Source: Trichaptum fuscoviolaceum (lineage: Eukaryota; Basidiomycota; Agaricomycetes; Hymenochaetales; Trichaptaceae). From it: a stretch of 64,000 nucleotides of DNA. Below the pieces are notes generated by a model that did not search any database, was not told the DNA's origin, and was given only the letters and a program-made list of their open reading frames with translations. The position numbers and the translations under genes were made by a program. Numbering within the stretch: the first letter of the stretch is position 1; every line of letters begins with the position of its first letter. The DNA lies in NCBI GenBank assembly GCA_910574455.1, contig CAJSYZ010000001.1:3145424-3209423 (forward strand), written 5' to 3'. This document shows positions 1 to 8,518 of this stretch, in pieces.

Positions 1-2959
1 TGGCTACAATTGCAGAGCCCGCTCCATGCTCAAGGCGAGAGCCGTCAGTAAAGATTTGGACGGATGAGTTGGTGCAGATGGTGTTGGCAGACGCAACAAA
101 TGACTTGCGGATGTCACTGTCTACCTGGCCAGCAGGGATGGCAAATGAGAGTCGCCCTTCAGCAAAAGCAAGTGGGTCCTCCCAGGGGTGGTGTGTGTAC
201 GCAGGGACCTGTTGGACGCTGGGAACGCGGTCGGAGAGCGAAGAAGAGTACAGGCGGGGTTTTTGTGCTGCAGGAATAGCACGTCTACCTACTGAATGTG
301 GGGTGCGCCAAAGGCGAAGAGCATGGTTAGTTTTAAGATAGTTAAAGTAAAATTGAAACGGAGGCATAGAACATAAGAAATTGGTGCTTAGCGGTGAAGC
401 GCCTCGGTATACACCAAGGATCCACCTGCAAGCGGTGTTTTGAACACCCTGTAGACGAGCCACAAGGGTCTTCTGGCGGATGCCAGTGTACCAGACCGGC
501 GCAGCCCAGGCAAGGACTGTTCTAACGCAGGCTGAGTAAAGCTGGCGAAGGTTAAGGGCTGACATGCCGCGTTCTGTGTTGGCAAGGAGGCGAATGGCAG
601 CAAGTGTTGAGAGGCCCTTGGAGCGCATGCGCTCAACATGGGGCTTGAAGGAGAGAGTGGGATCCCACCAGATACCCAACCATCGCAGAGGGATGGAGGG
701 TTTGATGAGTGTGTCTGGGTCGAGTCGGACGCCCTTGGTGTCCCAGCCGTTGTAGCCCGTGGATCGTCCGGGAGGGTGGAAGTGGATCAGCTCTGTCTTA
801 GCTGTTTCGATTTTGAGGCCGATGTCGTTAAAGAGAGAGTTGAGATGGTGGTAGGCGTCTGCTAAGTTCCTGCAGTTGGCGGTGACGGATGTGCCAGAAA
901 TGACAATCAAGTGGTCGTCGACGTATGCAAGGAGCTCGCAGTCAGGGTGTTGGAACCGCTTGATGGCAATAGCTGCAAAAAGGGTAGAGAGGATGGGTGA
1001 GACAGGTGAGCCCTGAGGCGTCCCAAGGTCCGGTTTGTGGACACTAGGGAGGGTGGTGCCATCGAAGGAAATGGCAGCCTGCCGACCAGTCATGAAGGAG
1101 AGGCACCAGTCCGCCATGTCTGGTGAACAGCCCAACTCCAAGAGACGGCGGTGTAGGTGTTGTGGGTGCACCGAATCAAAGAAACCCTGTATGTCCACCG
1201 CTAGGGCAGAACACACCAGGCCCTCAGACTGGGCTTTCTCCACGATCTGTAAAAGGTGCTGGGCAGCGTCATAGACAGAGTGTCCTTGACGCCCCCCATA
1301 CTGGGTGGGTGGCAGCCAGTTCTTGGTGTTGGCCAAGTACTGGAGCCGGTTAGCAATGATCTTCTCAAGGAGTTTCCCTAAGGTCTCCTCAAGGGTAATG
1401 GGTCGGTATGAACGTGGCGAGAATGGATCCTTCTTGTTTGGCTTCCTGAGCATTACTACCTTTGTTATCCGCCAGCACGCTGGGTGGTGGCCCAAGCGAA
1501 GACAGTCGTTGAACAAAGTTAGCACCTCTTTAGCATAGGACGCTATCACCCACTTAAGGGGACGGTATCCAACGCCCGAGGGGCCAGGGGCCGACAAGTT
1601 GGAAGTGCCGGCCAGTGCGTCCATAAGCTCTTTCATGAGTATTGGAGGCGCACTGGGGGAAGGAGGAGGCAGCGGGCCTTGGCCCGCTGCTGAAAGTGGT
1701 GGAGGAGGGGGAAAATATGTTGAGTGGAACAACTCACCTTTCTCCCGCTCTGTACTGGTGAAGATGCCATCTGCCTTGCGCAATGAGGGTACTGGAGTGG
1801 GGCGGACACCCAGGCCACGTTTGGCCCAGTTCCAGATGTTGGTGGAGTTAGCCTCCTGCACCTGCTCTGAATAGAAGAGGCGGCGCGCTGCCCTGGTAGT
1901 TGCCTTGAAGGCACGTTTGGCAGCTGCATGCAGACGCGCAGTGGGGGCTTCTTTGATAGCCGTGAGGGACGCTGAGCACTTAGCTGACCACCAGGGTACT
2001 GCTGTTTTTGAGTGCTTGTGGGGCTTGGTCATAGACTGCATAGCCGCTACCAGGGCGCTCTGAATGGCCTCGGCTTTTGCATCTAGTGAAGCAATGTCAG
2101 TAGCAGGGAGCGCAAACGCGTCCTGCAACAAGGGGAAGGCAACTGCACACCAAGCCTCTCTATCCTCAGGGGTCAGCTTGGGGGGACGCGGCGGGTGGAC
2201 AAAGGGTCCCACTGGCAGCGCCCATTTGAGAATGGTATGATCAGAAAGGGGAGATGGCGAGCTAGTGAATGTATCCATCACTTGCTCAGGAGGGATGTTT
2301 GGCGCTGCCCAGACCATGTCAATGGGACAGTGCAGCCCATCTTTGCCCGGACGAGTATCAACGTCTGGGTGATGGGCAGGTTCATGGCCATGCTCTCTGA
2401 AGAAGTCATCAAGGGGTTGCGCCTTGTTTGACTCTGCAGTAGTGCAGGCGAGTTCGGACCACGAACGGTGCCGGCGATTGAAGTCACCGGCAATTGTGAG
2501 GGAGGCGGCCATTGCCGGAGTGAGACTAAATAGAAACGACTCACCTGGGTATCTGGGGTTGTACTCCGCCCTGTCCGGTGCCTGCTGACCATAGTAGTTG
2601 CAGAGGCGGACGGTGTGGGTGGAACGGACCTCAATAGTCAGGACGTCAGTGCCATGAGAGGCGGCGCCAACAATAGACCATGAGGATGGTGGAATGGTCC
2701 GAGAGACATATGTCACCACTCGAGGACGGGTGGCTGGTGGTAGGCATGGGACATACCCTGGGATTGATGGAACGTTGAAGACGTCATCTCCCTCAGGGTT
2801 AGTAAGTGATGGTTGGGTGCCGATTTTGTACCAGGGCGGTTCCTGTATCAAAAGAAGGTGTGGGGGGTCTGGACTGTTAGCAAGAGAAGGGAAAATGGAA
2901 TGAATCGCTGATAGTGAGCGGCCAGCGTTCCACTGTAAGACACGTAGTATGTCAATCAT
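1..2959 (-). CDS. LINE-B ORF2: endonuclease-RT-RNase H polyprotein, partial at left edge
   Basis: ORF2 supplies the APE-like endonuclease that nicks the target and the reverse transcriptase that copies the element RNA there. The ATG at 2959 overlaps the gag stop in TAATGA. Endonuclease marks are LQWNAGRS, IQEP, GDFNRRH and SDH in the first ~240 residues. RT marks are YRPITLEETLGKLLEKI, the motif A aspartate in AVDIQGFFDSV, TPQGSPVSPI and YVDD. The frame reaches the RNase H start (TDGSRLEHGAG) at the window edge. I find no stop or frameshift over about 986 codons, unlike the 40704-44709 copy, which lacks two single bases. This was probably an intact ORF2. RNase H in ORF2 and an upstream CCHC gag fit the Tad1-like fungal LINEs. 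Confidence 0.88.
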   Translation of the reverse strand, partial: MIDILRVLQWNAGRSLSAIHSIFPSLANSPDPPHLLLIQEPPWYKIGTQPSLTNPEGDDVFNVPSIPGYVPCLPPATRPRVVTYVSRTIPPSSWSIVGAASHGTDVLTIEVRSTHTVRLCNYYGQQAPDRAEYNPRYPGESFLFSLTPAMAASLTIAGDFNRRHRSWSELACTTAESNKAQPLDDFFREHGHEPAHHPDVDTRPGKDGLHCPIDMVWAAPNIPPEQVMDTFTSSPSPLSDHTILKWALPVGPFVHPPRPPKLTPEDREAWCAVAFPLLQDAFALPATDIASLDAKAEAIQSALVAAMQSMTKPHKHSKTAVPWWSAKCSASLTAIKEAPTARLHAAAKRAFKATTRAARRLFYSEQVQEANSTNIWNWAKRGLGVRPTPVPSLRKADGIFTSTEREKGELFHSTYFPPPPPLSAAGQGPLPPPSPSAPPILMKELMDALAGTSNLSAPGPSGVGYRPLKWVIASYAKEVLTLFNDCLRLGHHPACWRITKVVMLRKPNKKDPFSPRSYRPITLEETLGKLLEKIIANRLQYLANTKNWLPPTQYGGRQGHSVYDAAQHLLQIVEKAQSEGLVCSALAVDIQGFFDSVHPQHLHRRLLELGCSPDMADWCLSFMTGRQAAISFDGTTLPSVHKPDLGTPQGSPVSPILSTLFAAIAIKRFQHPDCELLAYVDDHLIVISGTSVTANCRNLADAYHHLNSLFNDIGLKIETAKTELIHFHPPGRSTGYNGWDTKGVRLDPDTLIKPSIPLRWLGIWWDPTLSFKPHVERMRSKGLSTLAAIRLLANTERGMSALNLRQLYSACVRTVLAWAAPVWYTGIRQKTLVARLQGVQNTACRWILGVYRGASPLSTNFLCSMPPFQFYFNYLKTNHALRLWRTPHSVGRRAIPAAQKPRLYSSSLSDRVPSVQQVPAYTHHPWEDPLAFAEGRLSFAIPAGQVDSDIRKSFVASANTICTNSSVQIFTDGSRLEHGAGSAIVA

Positions 2960-3109
2960 TAGTCCTCGTGCATGTGAGTGTCGTGGGCGCTGTCGTCAGC
3001 TGGTGCATTGGCGTACTTCTTCCGCTTGGGGCAGGCACTGGAGGTGGCCATGTGATCGCCATTGCAGTTAGAGCACTTTGTGGGATGGGGGCAATCTTCA
3101 GTGGCAGGG

Positions 3110-3850
3110 TGTCACGACGTGACATATCCCTCTTCCCCTTTGGGGCGCATCCCGGGGATTTCCCCGAATCCCGCCGGGATCTCTCCCTTTCGGGATTCAT
3201 CCCGGGGTCTTAACCCATGGACTTCCCCGAAGTCCCTTTTCCCTCTTCCTCACATCTTTCTCATGTTCTCTCACCTGTTTCCCTCATTTCTCCCTCATTA
3301 CTCCGATTTACATATACTCTACACATGTTCTGTCACTCCTTTGTTATTCCTTTCCATTTCCTGCCTTAGCTCTACATGTGCAAGGCCTCATTGTCTACCG
3401 CATTGCCCGCATCCCCGATTTTCCCACGCTTCTGGAATCCCGGTATCTCTGTCCTTTCTCTATATAAACCCATAGCATTTGTACATAGATACCTTGACTC
3501 GAATATCATAAGTCTTTGGGCCTAGCTAGTGGCCAGGCTTTCGAGATCCACCATGCCTTTGTCTTGTCTCCAAATCTAGCTTGCTTGTTGTCTAGTGCTC
3601 TAGACTATCTTTTGTGTTTGACCCGGACGTCTCGAGCCTTGCGCGGGAGCACCCCGAAGTCCCCTCGTCGTCGGTCACCCTTGTCGGATGCCGGAAGCCC
3701 CGGATCCTGGTTATACTCGTCTCTCGTCTCTGTTCTCTTTACTTCACTCTTAGATTTGATCTCGCAGGACATCATGTCTCGATAGGCATGATCTCATTTG
3801 TTTACGATAGACAAGACACCACAAGGCATGCATCGGGTCCAAGCCTGACA
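3110..3850 (+). repeat. 5' LTR of LTR-N (741 bp)
   Basis: Direct repeat of 6582-7322 with TG...CA ends. The first 10 bp (TGTCACGACG) are shared with the 810-bp LTR at 32937, but most of the U3 region is not. Confidence 0.95.
3461..3506 (+). promoter_or_regulatory. LTR-N promoter: TATA box and predicted RNA 5' end
   Basis: TATATAAA begins at 3461. Thirty-five bases on, at 3496-3506, lies GACTCGAATAT, whose reverse complement occurs just inside the element at 3853-3863. The same arrangement and spacing occur in the 33.4-kb LTR. I infer that transcription starts at or near 3496. Confidence 0.72.
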
Positions 3851-3864
3851 GTATATTCGAGTCC
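3851..3864 (+). other. Self-complementary primer-binding site of LTR-N
   Basis: GTATATTCGAGTCC follows the LTR directly. Its core ATATTCGAGTC is the exact reverse complement of GACTCGAATAT at the predicted RNA start. Minus-strand cDNA would thus be primed by the folded-back RNA 5' end, as known for Tf1, whose primer is also 11 nt, rather than by a tRNA. Confidence 0.75.
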
Positions 3865-6568
3865 TCCTACTGCGAGTTCGAATTGCTGGCTTCTTGCAGG
3901 GAGCATACCTTCTAGATGGTTATTTTCTTTATTTTATCTTCCTATTAATCATCCATTTTACTTCAAATTCTAATATCCAAGTTCCTGCGTGAATGCGCGC
4001 AGTTCATTCAATGTAGCGCATATGCGCTTTCACCCCATCCAAATCCGGCTATCACTTTCTCCTCAATCCCCTACCATCGATTTCGACATCGCCCCCTTGC
4101 TACCTTTCAAACTTCAAAAAAAACTTCTGAAAACCTCCTTCCACCCCTACTCTTTTAACTTCTGAACTTTTTCCCCCGCAATTCTCAATATTTCCCGCCC
4201 CGCAACACTCGCAAGACGACAACCCCGAATTCTTCAACGACTCTCACCTCGAAATCCACGTTCTCCGTATCAACAAGCTGCTTGATTCGCTCAAAACACT
4301 CCCAATGGATGCCGGACACTGCTGGGAATGGTTCCCGAGGATTGAAAGAACTACTTGATATGTAGATCAAGAATCGACAGTGGTGCTTTCTCGTCAAGGA
4401 GGTACAGGCGACATACCTCAGACGCATTGGAAACAGCAGCCTCCGGGCTGTATGTAGCCTTTGGCAATGACAGGACTACTCTTCGCGAGTCGTCCTCGTC
4501 TGTCGCAGAGTCATCTGTCAACGGCGGACGCAAACTATCCACCCCGCCTCTGGCTCCCCGACCGAACGAACCCCTTTCGCGTGAAAGCACGCACTCCATC
4601 AACATCCACGCCTTCGCCAACATTCGAAGGCCCCGGATAAGAGGGGGGATAGTGAACCCTACCCCTCCAAGAACAACTTTGCTGCTTCCCTCAAGCCTGA
4701 GACAGCAGCACTAAAGCCTTCGAACGTGTTGCGGCCCCTCCCCGAGTCCGCCATTGTCTCCTGGTTGAAGTTCGCCGACTCGAGCGATGCCTGCGACGCT
4801 ATCGCAGTTCCAGTAAAGCTCCCGCGGACGATTGGAGCAAACAACGGGCGGCCGAGAATGGCGTCGTCCTCATCCACATATCTGTGCATCACACTCGACT
4901 GCAACCATCCTGATCAGATTCCCCACCACTCTTTCGCATGCGCGCCGTTGCTTGTTCCAACCTTTACGAGCTCGACATCTCGCTCTATCGCCGCGGTGTG
5001 CCAGGGCAACAGACGAAGGGCGCCGTTGACGCAGCACACATGTGCATGGCGGTCCCATCATTCGAGACCAATATCTTCGCCATCCACCACTCTCTGTGTC
5101 AATATGGCTCGTCTTCGGAATCGCTTTCTATTCCTACGTGCGCGACAGCCGCGGGAGTGGGTTCCATATGCAACTACGATCACTTACGGGAATTCAAGGT
5201 CGAAAATCCCTTACCGACATCTCTTGCTCTCAAACAGCTCACGACAGGCAACAAACACCCAGCCTTCTCAGTTCTCAGTTGGTTGGGTTACTCCTCTGCA
5301 CGTAATGATCAACAGTGTCAGGGAATAAACCTCAACATGTACCTGCTGCATGGCACTGCTGGATGAAGTTGCACCCAGTGCCATACAGGACCTATCATTT
5401 CCTGACGTTCTTCCGACACATCCACTGATCGGATTTCGATATAACTTGGAGGATATGTTGTTGGGACTGGGTTGATTGGTTGGGCGAAGTTTCAGGGCTA
5501 TTGGTGCAGTACTTGTCGCTCTACATCACTTTTAGTGCTCACCATCTTGGCATCGAGTCTCCCCCTCTTTCCTCATCACCTGTCGATTCGTTCGCGCTCT
5601 CCTTGCACACACACGTCGTTCTACACTAGGACACACACCTCACGAAGTTTCGAATGTGTTGGAGACGACTTGGGGCTTTCAGACTGTTATCAGTGCCAGA
5701 CCTCACCATCACCATACATTTTCGCCTCTCTTCGACGATTGCGAAGCAACTACTGGGCCGCTTTCTGCGCGCAAGACACCATTCTCTTCTGCCAGTCGCA
5801 CTCTTTCCATACGTGCAACAATCGCGCCGATCCGCTGAGTTTTGAGCTCACGGCGGTCTTGTTGGTTCGACATCACCATCACCACACCTTCCCCCTTTTG
5901 GCCGAAAAGATCGCCCATAACTTGGGATCGATTCGCGCCTTCACAAAATCAAAACCACCCCCATCTGCGTCTGCTTCAGGGCTTTCCTATCGCCCAACTC
6001 CCGCCTGAATCGACGCAAAACTCATCAATCGCCGGCAACATCTTCGGGACAACATTCATGTCATTACCGGGCCACTGCTGTCGAAACCCTGAACCATAAC
6101 TCGGGCTTGATTCAAGCCTTCACAAAACTAAGGGCACCTTCGTCTTCATCTTCTCGGGGGCTTCCCTATCGCCCAATGTTCACTCGAATCGGCGCAAAAC
6201 TCGTCGATCGCTGGCAATAACTTCGAGACAGCCGGGTTAGCAGCAACATTTGATAGCTCGCCGCCTGTACACCCCATTCGGGCTGCACTTTCAACTGTTG
6301 TTGCTCACTCTGGTTCTTCCTTTGACTTGCCCATATCTCTTATCCACGGAGGAGATTTGCTTGCGCATAGCAGAATTGCGCAATCTAAGAAAACACACCC
6401 TTTCCATGGTATCTGTGGCCTTTCCTCTTGGACAACAACCAGCTCCGTCATATGTTGGGGAACATCTGACATATCTTCCCTCATCACAACATTGGTCCAC
6501 AACGCTGTACTCCCGTTGTCTTTGCACATGCGCAGACGGGACCTTGGCCTCGACGGGGCTCGGCCGTT
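3865..6568 (+). other. Interior of LTR-N, no recognisable gene
   Basis: The longest open frames (about 200 codons at 4726-5328) show no known motif. Several short minus-strand frames between 4185 and 4904 have protein-like composition and could be remains of an antisense gene, in the place where the larger element carries one, but I see no sequence match. CATCACCATCACCA runs occur near 5703 and 5870. Confidence 0.55.
5918..6234 (+). repeat. Imperfect tandem duplication inside LTR-N
   Basis: About 136 bp at 5918-6053 recurs at 6098-6234 with a 180-bp period. Shared blocks include GCCTTCACAAAA, CTATCGCCCAA and CGCAAAACTC. It is clearly diverged and has no coding sense that I can see. Confidence 0.7.
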
Positions 6569-6581
6569 AAGGGGGGGCAAC
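6569..6581 (+). other. Polypurine tract of LTR-N
   Basis: AAGGGGGGGCAAC abuts the 3' LTR and would prime plus-strand DNA. The same tract, preceded by the nearly identical CGGGGCTCGGCC, abuts the 3' LTR of the chromodomain element near 49604-49616. Confidence 0.8.
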
Positions 6582-7322
6582 TGTCACGACGTGACATATC
6601 CCTCTTCCCCTTTGGGGCGCATCCCGGGGATTTCCCCGAATCCCGCCGGGATCTCTCCCTTTCGGGATTCATCCCGGGGTCTTAACCCATGGACTTCCCC
6701 GAAGTCCCTTTTCCCTCTTCCTCACATCTTTCTCATGTTCTCTCACCTGTTTCCCTCATTTCTCCCTCATTACTCCGATTTACATATACTCTACACATGT
6801 TCTGTCACTCCTTTGTTATTCCTTTCCATTTCCTGCCTTAGCTCTACATGTGCAAGGCCTCATTGTCTACCGCATTGCCCGCATCCCCGATTTTCCCACG
6901 CTTCTGGAATCCCGGTATCTCTGTCCTTTCTCTATATAAACCCATAGCATTTGTACATAGATACCTTGACTCGAATATCATAAGTCTTTGGGCCTAGCTA
7001 GTGGCCAGGCTTTCGAGATCCACCATGCCTTTGTCTTGTCTCCAAATCTAGCTTGCTTGTTGTCTAGTGCTCTAGACTATCTTTTGTGTTTGACCCGGAC
7101 GTCTCGAGCCTTGCGCGGGAGCACCCCGAAGTCCCCTCGTCGTCGGTCACCCTTGTCGGATGCCGGAAGCCCCGGATCCTGGTTATACTCGTCTCTCGTC
7201 TCTGTTCTCTTTACTTCACTCTTAGATTTGATCTCGCAGGACATCATGTCTCGATAGGCATGATCTCATTTGTTTACGATAGACAAGACACCACAAGGCA
7301 TGCATCGGGTCCAAGCCTGACA
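6582..7322 (+). repeat. 3' LTR of LTR-N
   Basis: Copy of 3110-3850. It is followed by CAGGG (7323-7327) and the resumed LINE-B gag. Confidence 0.95.
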
Positions 7323-7624
7323 CAGGGACTGCATCCTGGGCGCAGTTTGCACACTTGGTGCGGTGTTGGGCTGTGGCATGCTTACCTGCGCAGTGCGCAC
7401 ATGTGCGTTGGGCCTTGCAGCCCTTGGAGGTGTGTCCCAGGGCCTGGCACTTAGTGCATTGTGAAAATGCCGGGCGGACTGGGGGAACAGAAAGATGAAG
7501 TTTGTGGCCAAAGAGCCACACCCTGGGCGACTGAAGAAGCCGGGCGCGGATCTCTCCAGCTCTGTCAACAAAGGAGAATGTCACCGGGCAGAACTCAAGT
7601 TCACTGAGTCTGCCTGGTTGGCAT

Positions 7625-8142
7625 TTTCTTTTTTTTTTTTTTTTTTTTTTTGGCTTTATTATTCCTGCAGTATAGCTAAGTACATGACCTATCTACAACG
7701 GAGGCGCCCGTCATCGAGGTAAACTACGAAACTGGGCGGGAGGTGCCCGCCACCGAAGGTGGCGGCTAAGTGGGCGCACCGCCTATTAAAGAAAGGGAAA
7801 GGAAGAGGAGAGATTGGTTTACATATCACCACGCCCATGTCAAGGCGCAGGTGAACCTACACTACAAGCACAGACGAAGTTTAGAAAAGAGGGCGCGTCC
7901 GGGCACAGTACCTGGGCGTTAACCTGGGTAAAGCACCGTTCTGTCTGGGATCGCTGGTGCCTCATACATAAAAAGAAGTAAGTTGTGCATCAAAGATCAA
8001 GAGGAGGGTCTGAAACGTGACCGTTAAAATCATAAAGATCCGGGTCCGTGTCCTGAGTGCGTGGTCCAAGGGCGCGCCGTACGTACACACGAAGGGTCGT
8101 CAGGTCCATGTCCTGGTCGGTTGGGAGGCCATCTAGCTCCAT

Positions 8143-8183
<41 letters not shown>
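7625..8183 (-). repeat. Duplicated LINE-A 3' end with two poly(T) tracts
   Basis: Poly(T), 3' UTR and the last ORF2 codons (7625-8144) are followed by a second poly(T) (8145-8183) and the same 3' UTR and codons again. The first piece stops at ATCAT, inside the codons for MMELDG, and the second runs past that point without loss. No separate target duplication can be told apart. The hairpin CCGCCAC-CTTCGG-GTGGCGG is present on the minus strand near 7747-7765 and again near 8282. Confidence 0.8.
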
Positions 8184-8186
<3 letters not shown>

Positions 8187-8518
8187 TTATTATTCCTGCA
8201 GCATAGCTAAGTACAAGACCTATCTACAACGGAGGCGCCCGTCATCGAGGTAAACTACGAAACTGGGCGGGAGGTGCCCGCCACCGAAGGTGGCGGCTAA
8301 GTGGGCGCACCGCCTATTAAAGAAAGGGAAAGGAAGAGGAGAGATTGGTTTACATATCACCACGCCCATGTCAAGGCGCAGGTGAACCTACACTACAAGC
8401 ACAGACGAAGTTTAGAAAAGAGGGCGCGTCCGGGCACAGTACCTGGGCGTTAACCTGGGTAAAGCACCGTTCTGTCTGGGATCGCTGGTGCCTCATACAT
8501 AAAAAGAAGTAAGTTGCA

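Larger units (their letters stand above)
3110..7322 (+). mobile_element. LTR-N, non-autonomous LTR retrotransposon
   Basis: A 4213-bp element with 741-bp LTRs starting TGTCACGACG and ending CCTGACA, flanked by the 5-bp duplication CAGGG (3105-3109 and 7323-7327). The two LTRs look identical wherever I compared them, so insertion is recent. The 2.7-kb interior has no recognisable gag, protease, RT or integrase. LTR tips, RNA start, primer-binding site and polypurine region match the chromodomain element at 32937-50426, which probably moves it in trans. Confidence 0.92.

Noticed and set aside
3851..3864. tRNA-derived primer site because of the TTCGAGTCC resemblance to a T-loop
   Set aside because: The site would have to be complementary to the tRNA 3' end. 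The exact 11-nt complement to the element's own RNA start is the better explanation.
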